A DNA stretch of 64,000 bases, taken from positions 248,001 to 312,000 of the forward strand of contig JBAMDO010000004.1 of NCBI GenBank assembly GCA_037074765.1, in the 5' to 3' direction. Made by a program: the position numbers and the translations under genes. The DNA comes from Mansonella perstans (Eukaryota > Nematoda > Chromadorea > Rhabditida > Onchocercidae). Positions 51,601 to 62,007 of this stretch are shown here, piece after piece (position 1 is the first letter of the stretch; every line of letters starts with the position of its first letter). Below the pieces are notes generated by a model. That model saw only the letters and a list, made by a program, of their open reading frames with translations, was not told the DNA's origin and searched no databases.

Positions 51601-52187
51601 TTTGGTTGACTGTTATGTGACTCAACTTTCGTTTGTTTAATTTCTGCTTCGATATACTTTTAATTGTCATTAAAAAGTACTTTGCTATCATTTAATAAGT
51701 ACCACGTGTTTGGTCGATTGTAAGATATTTTGTCATTGTTATCTCCTGAACGCTTAGTCTATTTTCTCACATTGTAACTATCCGTCTCCTTTTTAACATC
51801 TGTTTTGGAAAATTCCTTTTTTTTTTTACTACTGGTAATCAAGAAGTACTTCATTGAACTGTGCGAGAAACATGATCATTTGATTTTCAAAAAGTTTTGT
51901 AAAGCCCAATTTGAAAACGTAAGGCAAGCAAAAAGGATTGAAAACACATAATAATCACTAAGTATGGTAGCGCGACACTTTATATCATCGTACAAGAAAT
52001 CGATAAAAAGCAATAAAAATTCTTAAATTAACTTGAAATTGACGAAGTTATCTTCATCATCTTGAAATGAAGTGGTTTTTCTGTACTTATTGCGAAAATG
52101 AATATGGATATTGCCGAATCATACTTGAAATTTTACAAAAACAATGAATCAAGTTCATCAGGTTTTTCTGATCACATCCATTAAAAT

Positions 52188-52193
52188 TTTCAG
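52188..52193 (+). promoter_or_regulatory. Acceptor upstream of hsp-25 start
   Basis: ATTTTCAG ends at 52,193, 80 bases before the hsp-25 ATG. It could be the SL trans-splice site. It could also be the acceptor of a 32-base intron whose upstream exon starts at an ATG at 52,099, because the frame is open from there into hsp-25. Confidence 0.4.
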
Positions 52194-52273
52194 GTTCTGA
52201 TCCAACAGCCTGTTTCAAAAACGCAAAGTTCGAAGATTTTAATTCTAAGACCTACAGCAGGGATTCAGAAAGA

Positions 52274-53889
52274 ATGTCATCCACATCAGCGTACAATCGA
52301 ACATCATCCTACAACCGGACATATGAAAAGCGAATTATTGAACAAGGCCCAAAAATCACCCGTACAGGCTCACCGTTACATATATCCACCTCTAGCTATC
52401 AGGTGCTATTCTTTGCTTCCAGTTTTGTTCAAAAATTTGCACCATTTCGTAAAATTAATACTCTGATTTGTAAGCTAAGTTTGTTTGTGCCAAATATGTG
52501 ATTTCAGCTTTTCAAAGGTCCCAACAAGATTTTTTTTACAAAAATATTTCTATTTCTTCTTGAAGGAACAAACGTTGATGCTTATCAAAAATTCTTACTG
52601 ATTAATGAAACAAGCTAACCTGAAGGCAGGTTTTGCAGCCGCCACCTATTACACTAACATCGTGGGACATGTCAGCTGCGGGAACAGGCCTGATAACATC
52701 TCATCAGCAGAGCGACGATTTTTTTTACGTGCAAATGGATTTATCACAGTTCAAACCGGAAGATCTGAAAGTATGTTCCACTTTATAAATGTTTTTGAAA
52801 TCCTCATAAATATTTATTTAATATTAATGGTTCAATCATTAATCATTTGATTTGTTATAGCCTTAAGCCTGATTGCATATTCTAGTAAGTTGTCTTTACT
52901 ATAGGATTTTTTTCGTACCAACCGTACTACTAGAGTTTTCAATCAAAAGGACTTTCCCCACGCTTTTCCGTTCCCATCCCTCTAAAAGTGAAACTGAGCA
53001 TGCTAGGACAATCAGGTCTATCTTGAAAGGGGATGCAGCGAAGTAATACCGTAAACATTTACATCTCTCAGAATTTAGCGCCGTAAATGACGGACATTAT
53101 TCCGAACTCTTATGAATTTTGGATCGGATCTCTTTGTTTCTTTACGACTTATCTATTATCTAAAAAGTTGTGTCTTAAGAACGCCACAATTACAGCTCTA
53201 ATCAAAAATAGTCTCTGAAGGAAAACCTTTTTTCTTTTATTTTTTTTGTGCCGCTGACTCTTCTGTTATTGCTAGTTGGTGAATCTGAAGCTAATTGACA
53301 ACACTAGCATTATTAGCTTTGAGCTAAGACTAATGCTTTCAAAAAAATAGATTTAACATAAAATGTTGAATGTAAAAGATTCAAACAGATAAAGGTGTAG
53401 TGAATAAAAATTCAGGTATCGGTGGTAAATTCCTATATAGTCGTCGAAGCAAAACACGATGAACGAAAGGATGACTTTGGCCTTGTGGAGCGACTTCTGA
53501 TTAGGTCCATTTTCCACTGAAAGGTTTCTTGAAAATCAAAAAAAAATACATGTAGTGCATTTTACATTCCGCATGCATTCAGGAAATTTACATTGCCATC
53601 GAACGTACCGGCAGATGCAGTAACCAGCAATCTTACTGCAGATGGACATCTCAGTGTTACTGCAAGCACCCCGCGCCAAAAGGTTTATTTCATGACCAAA
53701 CTATAATGTAATAAAAAATCGCTTATCATGTATTATCATCAAACTCGTTGCAACTGTGTGACTCAGTTAAATTTTTAGGATGATAATGTGGCGAGGACAA
53801 TTCCGATCAAAATGGTACCCAACGTAATTAAAACAGAAATTAAACCACAAAATTCAACAGCAAACGAGGAATCAATTATTCAGGAATAA
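52274..53889 (+). CDS. hsp-25: Small heat-shock protein (HSP-25 type)
   Basis: ATP-independent chaperone of the alpha-crystallin family, binding unfolding proteins as oligomers; related nematode proteins are found in muscle. Five exons (52274-52402, 52639-52770, 53416-53504, 53583-53682, 53779-53889) keep phase and give 186 residues. The N-terminus is rich in Ser, Tyr and Arg (MSSTSAYNRTSSYNRTYEKR). The alpha-crystallin domain runs from about 70 to 150 (FYVQMDLSQFKPEDLKV, VVEAKHDERKDDFG, IRKFTLPSNVPADAV, ADGHLSV). The C-terminal extension has an I-P-I motif (158-160), the I/V-x-I/V element that docks between subunits. Only DDFGLVERLLIRKFTLP, lacking the H-G-x-x-x-R of many family members, is unusual. 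The assignment to hsp-25 rather than another small HSP rests on the N-terminus and ARTIPIKM tail, from memory. No clear heat-shock element was seen upstream. Confidence 0.85.
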
Positions 53890-55997
53890 GCCTTGTTTGA
53901 TTTCACAAAATGATGTTTGGAAGCCTTTGTTTTATGTACTTCTCTTCTTTCTTACTGCTCTTTCATACCTATGAAGAAAAATTGAACCTTCGTTACTAAA
54001 AGTTCATTAAAATTACCCAAATGATATTGAGAGTAACAAAAGTGCTGGAAAGATAAGCTTGGCTGTTGCAGGCTTATTACGTAAATTAGTGTGACAAACT
54101 TAAATGATATTTAATATTGATAATTAATTTTAATAATTAATTTTTTTTCTAATATTTTTTTAAATAATATTATGTTTTTAATAATCGCTATATTCCGCTG
54201 CTTCCATGAAATATTTGCCATAAAATGAAAATTCCTACTTGTTTTAATACCAAAGAAAAATCTCTGTCTTCAAATCCATCCAAAAGGTTCACAGTTCAGA
54301 CACAATTTGTTGAGAAATTCATGAATAATTTGGAAAGTATGGTTTTAAAGGAACTATTGCAACATACAGGGTAGCGAGCGATAAAGGCAGTAATTATGTT
54401 TACTGGATTTGTTTAGGGTATTTTGAAGCTATACTAAATCATTTTTAGCGAACTTGATAAATTGAATGTATTTGAGTTAAATTAACTTTGATAATACTTA
54501 CAGCTTTTTTGTTAAGGTAATAATGGCAATAGCATGTTTACCATGAAAAATGGAAATAGAAACAGAATAAGAAAAAATACACTTCTTGAAAGTCGTAGCT
54601 ATCTAAACAAGAATTTTCTGAAGCTAGAGTTTTTCATCTTCACCATTGCTAGGATAGAAAAATTTATGAGAGTGCTGCAACTTTTCTTTTTGAATTTGAC
54701 AGTCAGCAGCTGTAAAAATCTAATGATTACTGGCTATTTTAACCTTTCTTAAAGATGAAAATAAACAAAGTCAGGGAATATTAAGTAAGGTTTATGCACT
54801 TTTGCTTATAAGAAATCGAGATTATTAACCGACATTAATCTTCTCACTCACATAAAGTGCATTGATATTCAGTAGAGGATTCCCACGGACCGGAAAAGAC
54901 TTTATTCTTGCTATTCATTAGATTTATGAAAATTATGTGAAAATATCGAACAAATTACACCTTATCATGAGTTATCCTATTTGATTAATCCTGCATTTTG
55001 ATTTTAACATCACAATAATGCGTTTTTAGTTGTTATTTTTTGCTTTGATGCTTTCGAGTCGGACATTGTGAAAATTTTTTTTTAAATAATCGCTTTTTTT
55101 ACACAGTTTGAAAAATACACAAAAATACACTTTCTTTGCGTAACAGCAAGTAATCTTTTCCTGACAGATAATTTAAAAAATTTCTCTGTTCTTTACTATT
55201 TCAATTTCGATTGCTTCCTGCCTGCCTACTTTCTCTGCTTGATATAAAATGAACTAGTCTTATATACTCAAAATTGAAAAGTTCTATGAAAAATAATTTC
55301 TAATATGAACCAAATTGTGATAATAAATTCGTTTACATCTCTTTTTCAATGTCCAATTGAATGGAATGTTACGGACCATGAAACTTTCAGTAATAATAAA
55401 TTACAAGTAACAGTTTGTTGTTTTATCAGTACAGACATACTGTTGCAAATTAGAGTTATGGGAAAGATTGCTTCCACTAGTTAAATAAAAGTTCTTGTTC
55501 AATTAATTCATCTCACGAAAATTTTCACCAAAAAGCTGCAAAATCCGAGCAATAGGTGAAGTGAAGGTTTTCCAACCACTTAATAAAGGATGTTTGAAAC
55601 ATAGCTTGATTTTTTGAAACAGTTGAAAAAGTTTTCGATTCACAAATGATTCATTTTTATCTAACGGCTTGAGCACACGCTTGGATATGCATCAAACACA
55701 CAAAACAACAAAAGATCAGATATTGATCTTTCCGCAAAAAGATACAGCTCATTAATGAAATGTTGATTTAAAATCGAAAGTAGATGAATCAGGGAAGATA
55801 TTACTGAATATTTTGAATGAGATAAATGTCAACTATACAAATCAGTTGAAATGAATTGCATGTGCTTTGGCTTTGCTTGCAGTGTTGGCCATCTGCACAT
55901 TCTAAAATTTTATTCCGCTTCAATTTTTTAAAACATTTAAACGTATCCTTACCATAGATTGCGTCTGCATCGAATTCACTGAGATGAGATCCCTAGC
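53890..55997. other. Interval downstream of hsp-25
   Basis: Strongly AT-rich with poly-T runs. No exon recognised. Frames such as 54,534-54,752 have only compositional support. Confidence 0.5.
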
Positions 55998-56295
55998 ATG
56001 CTCCATAACGACCTGTTGGACACGATAATAAATCCAAGCAGTCAAGATCCGCGCATTCCAACGGAGCACAGTAACAAAAACAGTATAGAATTTAGTTCAA
56101 TCGCTGATGACCGCTGTAAAGGAAAGCGGAATCCTCAATGATCAAAGTATTTCAAATTCACCAGAAGATATATTGAAACGTAAAACGTCACAGATAGATT
56201 TTCCTATGAAGCGATTTCCCTATCACCATCCTACATTACGACTGCTACGCAAGCTTTCCGAAACCATGAGAAAAGAGATATTAATTGACTTCTAA
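55998..56295 (+). pseudogene. Small gene-like sequence split by a frameshift
   Basis: Frame A opens with ATG at 55,998 (MLHNDLLDTIINPSSQDPR) and stops at 56,139. Frame B, offset by one base and open from about 56,088, continues with AVKESGILNDQSISNSPEDI, then DFPMKRFPYHHPTLRLLRKL, and stops at 56,293. Both halves have balanced, protein-like composition unlike the surrounding AT-rich DNA, and they overlap by about 55 bases. A single-base indel would join them. This could be a decayed gene, a sequencing error in a real small gene, or exons whose splice sites I failed to find. No family recognised; AATAAA directly follows the stop. Confidence 0.3.
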
Positions 56296-57633
56296 ATAAA
56301 ACAAACTATACGCACCATAAAAGCTCAAGAATAAAAGAAGAGGGAGAGAAAACTGCTGCACTAATAGCAGATTACGTTTTTTTTTTTAATATGTAGAAAA
56401 CAAAATTAACAACATGTTCAATTAATATTTGTATCAGCCTGAATTTTAAGTAGTATTTGTTTTCTTGGAAAGTCAAAAACATTAGCTTGAAGCATACTTC
56501 GCGTAATGCTTATTTCATTGAAATTGAAGTATACGTTTCATGAATATGTGAACTATGACTGATATGGTGCATTGTATTTATCAAGCAAGCGTTATATCAG
56601 CAGCTATACTGAAACATTGCGTGCAATATACATTCAAGAAATGGTGACGTTAAAAATTAGAAAATCTTTTCGACAGAAGCATACGAAAAACCTCGTATTA
56701 TTTTTTTCACTTCGTAATTCTAACCTCTCTTTCATTTTATAAAAAGCTTGCATACTTGTACCAAATGTTTCGCATGTAAGCACACTTCGGAAGAATTTAT
56801 AAATCGGATATAGTACACTCTGGGCTACAAGAATTATTGTTAAAGCAATTTTATGGGCAATAATCCATAAAATTTAAATGAAGAAAATACAAGTTTTTCT
56901 GTCAATTCACAAAAGCAACGTATAACCCTTTATTTACTATAAATTATGCTACATATAGTTCGTTCTAAAAAAAAACTGACAAAAAAGAAAGAGGAAAAGA
57001 GAAAAATGAAAGAAAGAGAAACGAAATGTACAAAACGAGCAACCTTAAGTGAACTGAAATCGTACCCAAATTTAAAAACATATGATATTCACAACACACA
57101 GTGATTAATGTAAATGTCTGGTCACTTATTTTACAGAAACTGAAACACATTTCTTTATAAAAAAGGAAAAGTTGAAATTTCCAGAAAAGCCTGTTCTACA
57201 GTAAAGGAAGAGATACAAAAAAAAATCGAAATCGATTCCCAAATAATGAAGATCGACCTTCGAAAATAAAACGACCTAAAGGTGTAAAGAATACCAGGAA
57301 AAACTCTGCACCGATATTACGTATTAGTTTATCAAAATCCACGCTCATTATTAAACTGAATTCATCGCACTGTTTTCCACGAATGAAATAAACTGATGTC
57401 GTATCTACACAGAAGTTCGAATATTAAAGCAGAGAAATACTAAACCATATTAAATTTGTCAATAAAGCAATAACTTCATTGAATGAAAGTGAGGTTTGAA
57501 AAAAAAAAAAAAAAACCAAGAAAAGTTTTTCGACAAATCAAAAAAATAGCATTTATGATCAAGTATGCAAATCCTTTTTTATTTGTGAAAGGTTTGAAAA
57601 GACGCACTTTCACATAAGGCGTTCCATAGCTTT
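56296..57633. other. Interval before the klp-12 3' end
   Basis: AT-rich, with A-tracts (for example 57,498-57,514). I see no gene. The minus-strand 3' UTR of klp-12 occupies its right-hand end. Confidence 0.5.
57578..57583 (-). terminator. Likely poly(A) signal of klp-12
   Basis: AATAAA on the minus strand about 50 bases beyond the klp-12 stop codon (57,634-57,636). Confidence 0.55.
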
Positions 57634-60600
57634 TCATTCATAATTGAACTGCCATACAGCGACTGTTGTATCACTAGAAATAAATGCAAACATTGTAACC
57701 TTTCGAGATGATTAAACTTAGAAGATTCCTGATTTCTTTGTCATTCCCTCTTTATTCGTCCTTCCTACTTACGCGATGACAGCGAAAGAAATACAGTGTC
57801 ACAGAATGTACACAACATCATAATGGAATTTAAAATGAAGCTTCGAAAGTCATAATTTACAGACTTTATACAAACCGCGCATGGATATAATCATCCCAAC
57901 GTATTCTATGTTTATAATGATAATCATAGCTAAGGATAAACATATTTGACAAAATTTGCATGTTTCAACTTCGTTTGCCAATTAAGTAGTAATTAAAAAA
58001 TGGTGTAATTACCTAGAAGCAGTAAAAAGGATGCCTGAGTGGGTCGCCAATTCATTAATCGCTTCTTCATGAGCATGGGAAATCTGGAAGTGTAAGCAAT
58101 AATAATCAACATACTATTGCTAGCAATCAATTATTCCCAATATAAATTAAATAGTCTTCAAAAAAGAAAAGATATGAAAACGCATAAAGCAGTAAAAAAA
58201 GTAAAGTGACCTGATCAACAAGACGTAATTTACGTGTGCTTGCAATATCCCACACTTTCACTCGACCCTCCTTACAAGCCGTAACTAATAAAGGTCTGTA
58301 GGTATCTAAGATACGCATGGACTGGATCCATTTATTGTGTGCCTGTAATTCAATATGGTCTCGCTTCATATCTTGCAGTGAGAAACGCATGATATCCTGA
58401 AAAAAATCAAGATTTTCTTAAAAACCACAAAAAGTAAAACTCCAAGTAGCCAATCTAATGGATTTAAAATATTGAGACGGAAAACGTAAATGAACCCATT
58501 ACATTTAAAAGATAGAGAGTTCACTGGAAGTGACACAGTAATGCAAGAAATTTATTTTGGAACTGAAATATCCAGCCAATCTCTAAATCATCTGATCACA
58601 GAATTATACTAACCGTATCTCTAGAAGCAGAAAATACGGAATCACCATAAGCAACAATGGATGTGACGCAGTCATAATGAGCTGCCGAAAATTCATGAGA
58701 AGCTTCAAAAAGACCTAATCCATCGGCGTTGATTTCATACATCTTTACATAGTGATCACGAGAGCCAGTGAAGATCTTCGGTTTTACACCACCCAAAAAT
58801 CCAAGGCATGACACTTCTGATCTAAACTCTGTTAATATGAAACATGTCAGTGATCTCAACAAGCTTCACTTTCCACCACAATTTCAGATTTTTCTAGAAA
58901 AAATTTTAATCAAAATCAAATAACACTTCGAAAATGTTTAAAACTCAATAATGACTATACGATCATTTAAATCGTTAATGTTGCCTTGAGCTATGAGTCG
59001 CTGCCGACAAGCGACCGAATGGAGCAAATTTTTCTAAATTCCAAATGCGGACATCGCTGTTGAATGTTGTAAACATAAGCCTGCAAAAAATATTTCTACA
59101 CAAAATTTACAAATTTATGCGACATTAGCATTTCCCATCTGGATTTCTTTCTTCATAATTTTTAAAATTTCAATTGCACTAAGCCGTCATTAGCAACCTT
59201 AATGAAAGGATGAACGTTGTTTGAAAAAAAGATAACGCTTCACTTGCAAAATTATAAAAAATTATATCTGACAAAGTGAATTACTTTCCCGTGTTGTCCA
59301 GTTCCACTGCATTGATCATTGTTTCGGAAATGGGTAATGCAGTTTGTCGAGATGTATTTGCAGGAATAGTATCGCCTGAACAATATGAAGACTACAGATT
59401 TCACTTTCGAGCAGAACAAGCAAAATAATCCAACTCTGCTAGTAAAGTCCAATAACCAATGTAAGTACGTTAATCCATCTGCGTTCGAAATAAAAACATA
59501 TTGAAAGTTAGACTTAATTTTCACATACCTGCAGCTGCAAGACCTGACGAATGTAACGTACGTACACATTCCTCATTTCTCAAATCCCAAATGCGAACGA
59601 ATGCCATAGACAAGGTCAAGGCTAAGTGGCTGGAAGGAATGAAGCGCACACATGAAACACTGTTCGGATGGTGGCCAAATAAACATTTTTCAATACCTTT
59701 TTCCAAATCCCATATTTTGGCTGTTCTGTCTTAAAATGTACTGCATAAATCCACAATGTTTTTGAAAGTTTTCTCTATTAGTATCCGAATTAACAGAATT
59801 AAGTGTAAACTTTAATAAAAAATTACACCGCAAATCTTTCATGATTCCAAACCTTTTGAGCCACTAATTACCAAATTGCCATTGGTGTCTACCGAAAGTA
59901 CAGTTCTAGTATGTCCATCCAAGGTGTGTGTGCGCACAAGTAAACGCGGAGCTACTTTAGTACGAATCCCTGTTGTCCGAGGAATATATGGTAGCACACG
60001 ACCGGATCTTCTAAAAAAAAAAAACAAAGAATTTTTTGAACCCGTGTACTAAGGTAAACCAGATTCTGAGTTATAAACCATTCACTTGAAATGTCAGTTT
60101 TCGAAAAGCTGAAGTACAGACCTTCGACTACTACGACCAGATGATGGTGATTCAGTAGAACCTCGATCATCCAAATCCAGATCTATTAATTTCATTACTT
60201 CATTTTTTGCTTCCACATCGACCCTACTTCCATTATTCAGCTCTAAAAGTTGTCCTCCTTCAACAGAATGTTCCAGTGATTGCGCTTTCTCGACGATTTG
60301 TTGGTCTGAAGATGGAGTTTCTTCGTTGAGCTGCTCCAAATGCATTTTGTCAGTAACCTGACCTTGCAATGATTCCTTCAGCGGATACAGTAATTCACTT
60401 GGTGTAGCTGTACGGCGACGAATCTTGTGCGCGGATGCAGATGATACTGCAATTTTTACTTTACCACAATACTTCACATAACCTTCAACAGTACAACAGT
60501 TAGCGAGATAAGAATACAATGCAAATTATCTCCACCTGATTCATCGCGAGAATCTTGTGGTGCATCCGCTACTGACTTAACTTCTTCGTTTTCCTGACAT

Positions 60601-62007
60601 GGCGACGCATCCCTGCTCCGACTTTGCTGCTCAACATCCTTAATGAAGAGGCTTCAGTTCTCGCTTAAACTTGGCAGTCACGAACTGCAAGCATTTATTG
60701 CTTGCTTCTGTGAATATTCAAAACATGCTTACAAAAAGCTGAATTTGGAAACAACAGAAAAAACTTTTTTTTTTCTAATACTGCAAAAAATTTCATGAGT
60801 TAAATGGATTTCTTGTAGTAAAATTCCAACACCTTTATAAAAGTAAATAATATTATTGTTAAAAGTAAAGTGCTACATGTCAAAATGGTTGTAAAATCTA
60901 TGCAAAAAAAGCAACGAACGCTCACTCTTTTAGCATCCTCCAACGCCCGATTTAAAATTACGTCACTTAAAATTGACTCGTTTTGCAGCTCTTGAATCAG
61001 CGACTCTGCTTCCTGAATCAATAAATATTACAGTCTAAAGAAACAAGTTGAAGTAAAATTAATACATAAAATATTTCGATGTAAAAAATATTTAATTGTT
61101 GGGCATTACATATAGAAAAAGATTCATGACCATATCCACATACATTCATAATTTTCATATTTACTACACTTCTGAAGTGAGACCTTCAGCGTGATTAACC
61201 ATAATGATTAAAAATTGCATTCCAAGTCATCTCAGTACGGAATGCATGCTTCATTTTGCATCAAGTAATGATGTGATGAAATAAATTCCTTCTAACTATA
61301 ACTGCCAAAATGCTGTCAATTTGACATCTGTTAAAAAGCTGTGGAAATTATGCACAGTCCAATACGAAACAGTCGGCGAAACTATAGGGATTCGCAAGAC
61401 CGGAGAAATTTCTGCTTCTTTGTTGTTGGTTGGATTGTCAAGAAATATTATTTTTCTACTGTCGTCATAAATGTTGGAAGTCTGACAGTTCGACATTTGT
61501 CACAACAATAATATTTCTTTTGGTGTGGTAAAAAGAGCCAGGAAAAAGTTTTTTTTTTCATACAGTGCCAGAAAAAAAATTATGGCCTTTATTACTAGCA
61601 AAACCCAAACAAGAAAACTGTAAATATAAATGCTTCTAAATTCATAAAAGAAAAAACATGTTTTGCCGCAAGTGCACTGTGTTTAATTCGATCATCAAAG
61701 ACTGAGAAATAAGTACAAACATACGTACGATAGTTTTTCTTCGATATAATCCTAATGATATGTGCAGTATGACACAAATATTATTTTGAAAGACCAAACT
61801 GAATTACACAAATCTGGACGACCAAATAATGCAAACAAGTTAAATACCAACCTTTTTATCACTAATAGCTTTCGCTGCAATAAATCCTTGCTCCAAGCAA
61901 AAACCGAACAAATATTTGAGAATAATTACCGCTTCACCAATCGATGAACAATTTTTAATTTCTGTCTCCGCATCACGATAAGCTTCCGCATCTATCGTCC
62001 CAGAATC
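57634..62007 (-). CDS. klp-12: Kinesin-4 KIF21/KLP-12, C-terminal part (partial)
   Basis: KIF21-type kinesin-4 proteins limit microtubule growth; C. elegans KLP-12 regulates axon length. Only the C-terminal 585 residues are here; the motor and most of the coiled coil lie beyond 64,000. Exons, 5' to 3': 62007-61852, 61012-60926, 60638-60536, 60482-60122, 60010-59853, 59729-59529, 59375-59285, 59080-58985, 58821-58614, 58396-58211, 58083-58013, 57673-57634. First come a stalk segment (LEQGFIAAKAISDKK, LNRALEDAKR) and a linker with KIRRRTATPSELLYPL, matching the KIF21 region before its propeller. A seven-blade WD40 domain follows (RTHTLDGHTRTVLSVDTNGN, KIFTGSRDHYVKMYEI, SRDT, VTACKEGRVKVWDIA), ending SDTTVAVWQFNYE. 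The intron after 58,985 needs a GC donor if the GRLS blade is kept. A small stalk exon may be missing between 61,012 and 61,852. Confidence 0.9.

Larger units (their letters stand above)
47654..52193. other. Interval between Phafin and hsp-25 genes
   Basis: Mostly AT-rich sequence without clear genes. It holds an exon pair with a poly(A) signal (48,518-48,696, listed separately). A frame at about 49,549-49,680 (KLTSSEEKKLLEMYF) is protein-like but has no ATG and poor splice borders. The longer frame 48,217-48,600 is very Phe/Ser/Leu-rich before the exon pair and probably chance. Confidence 0.45.
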
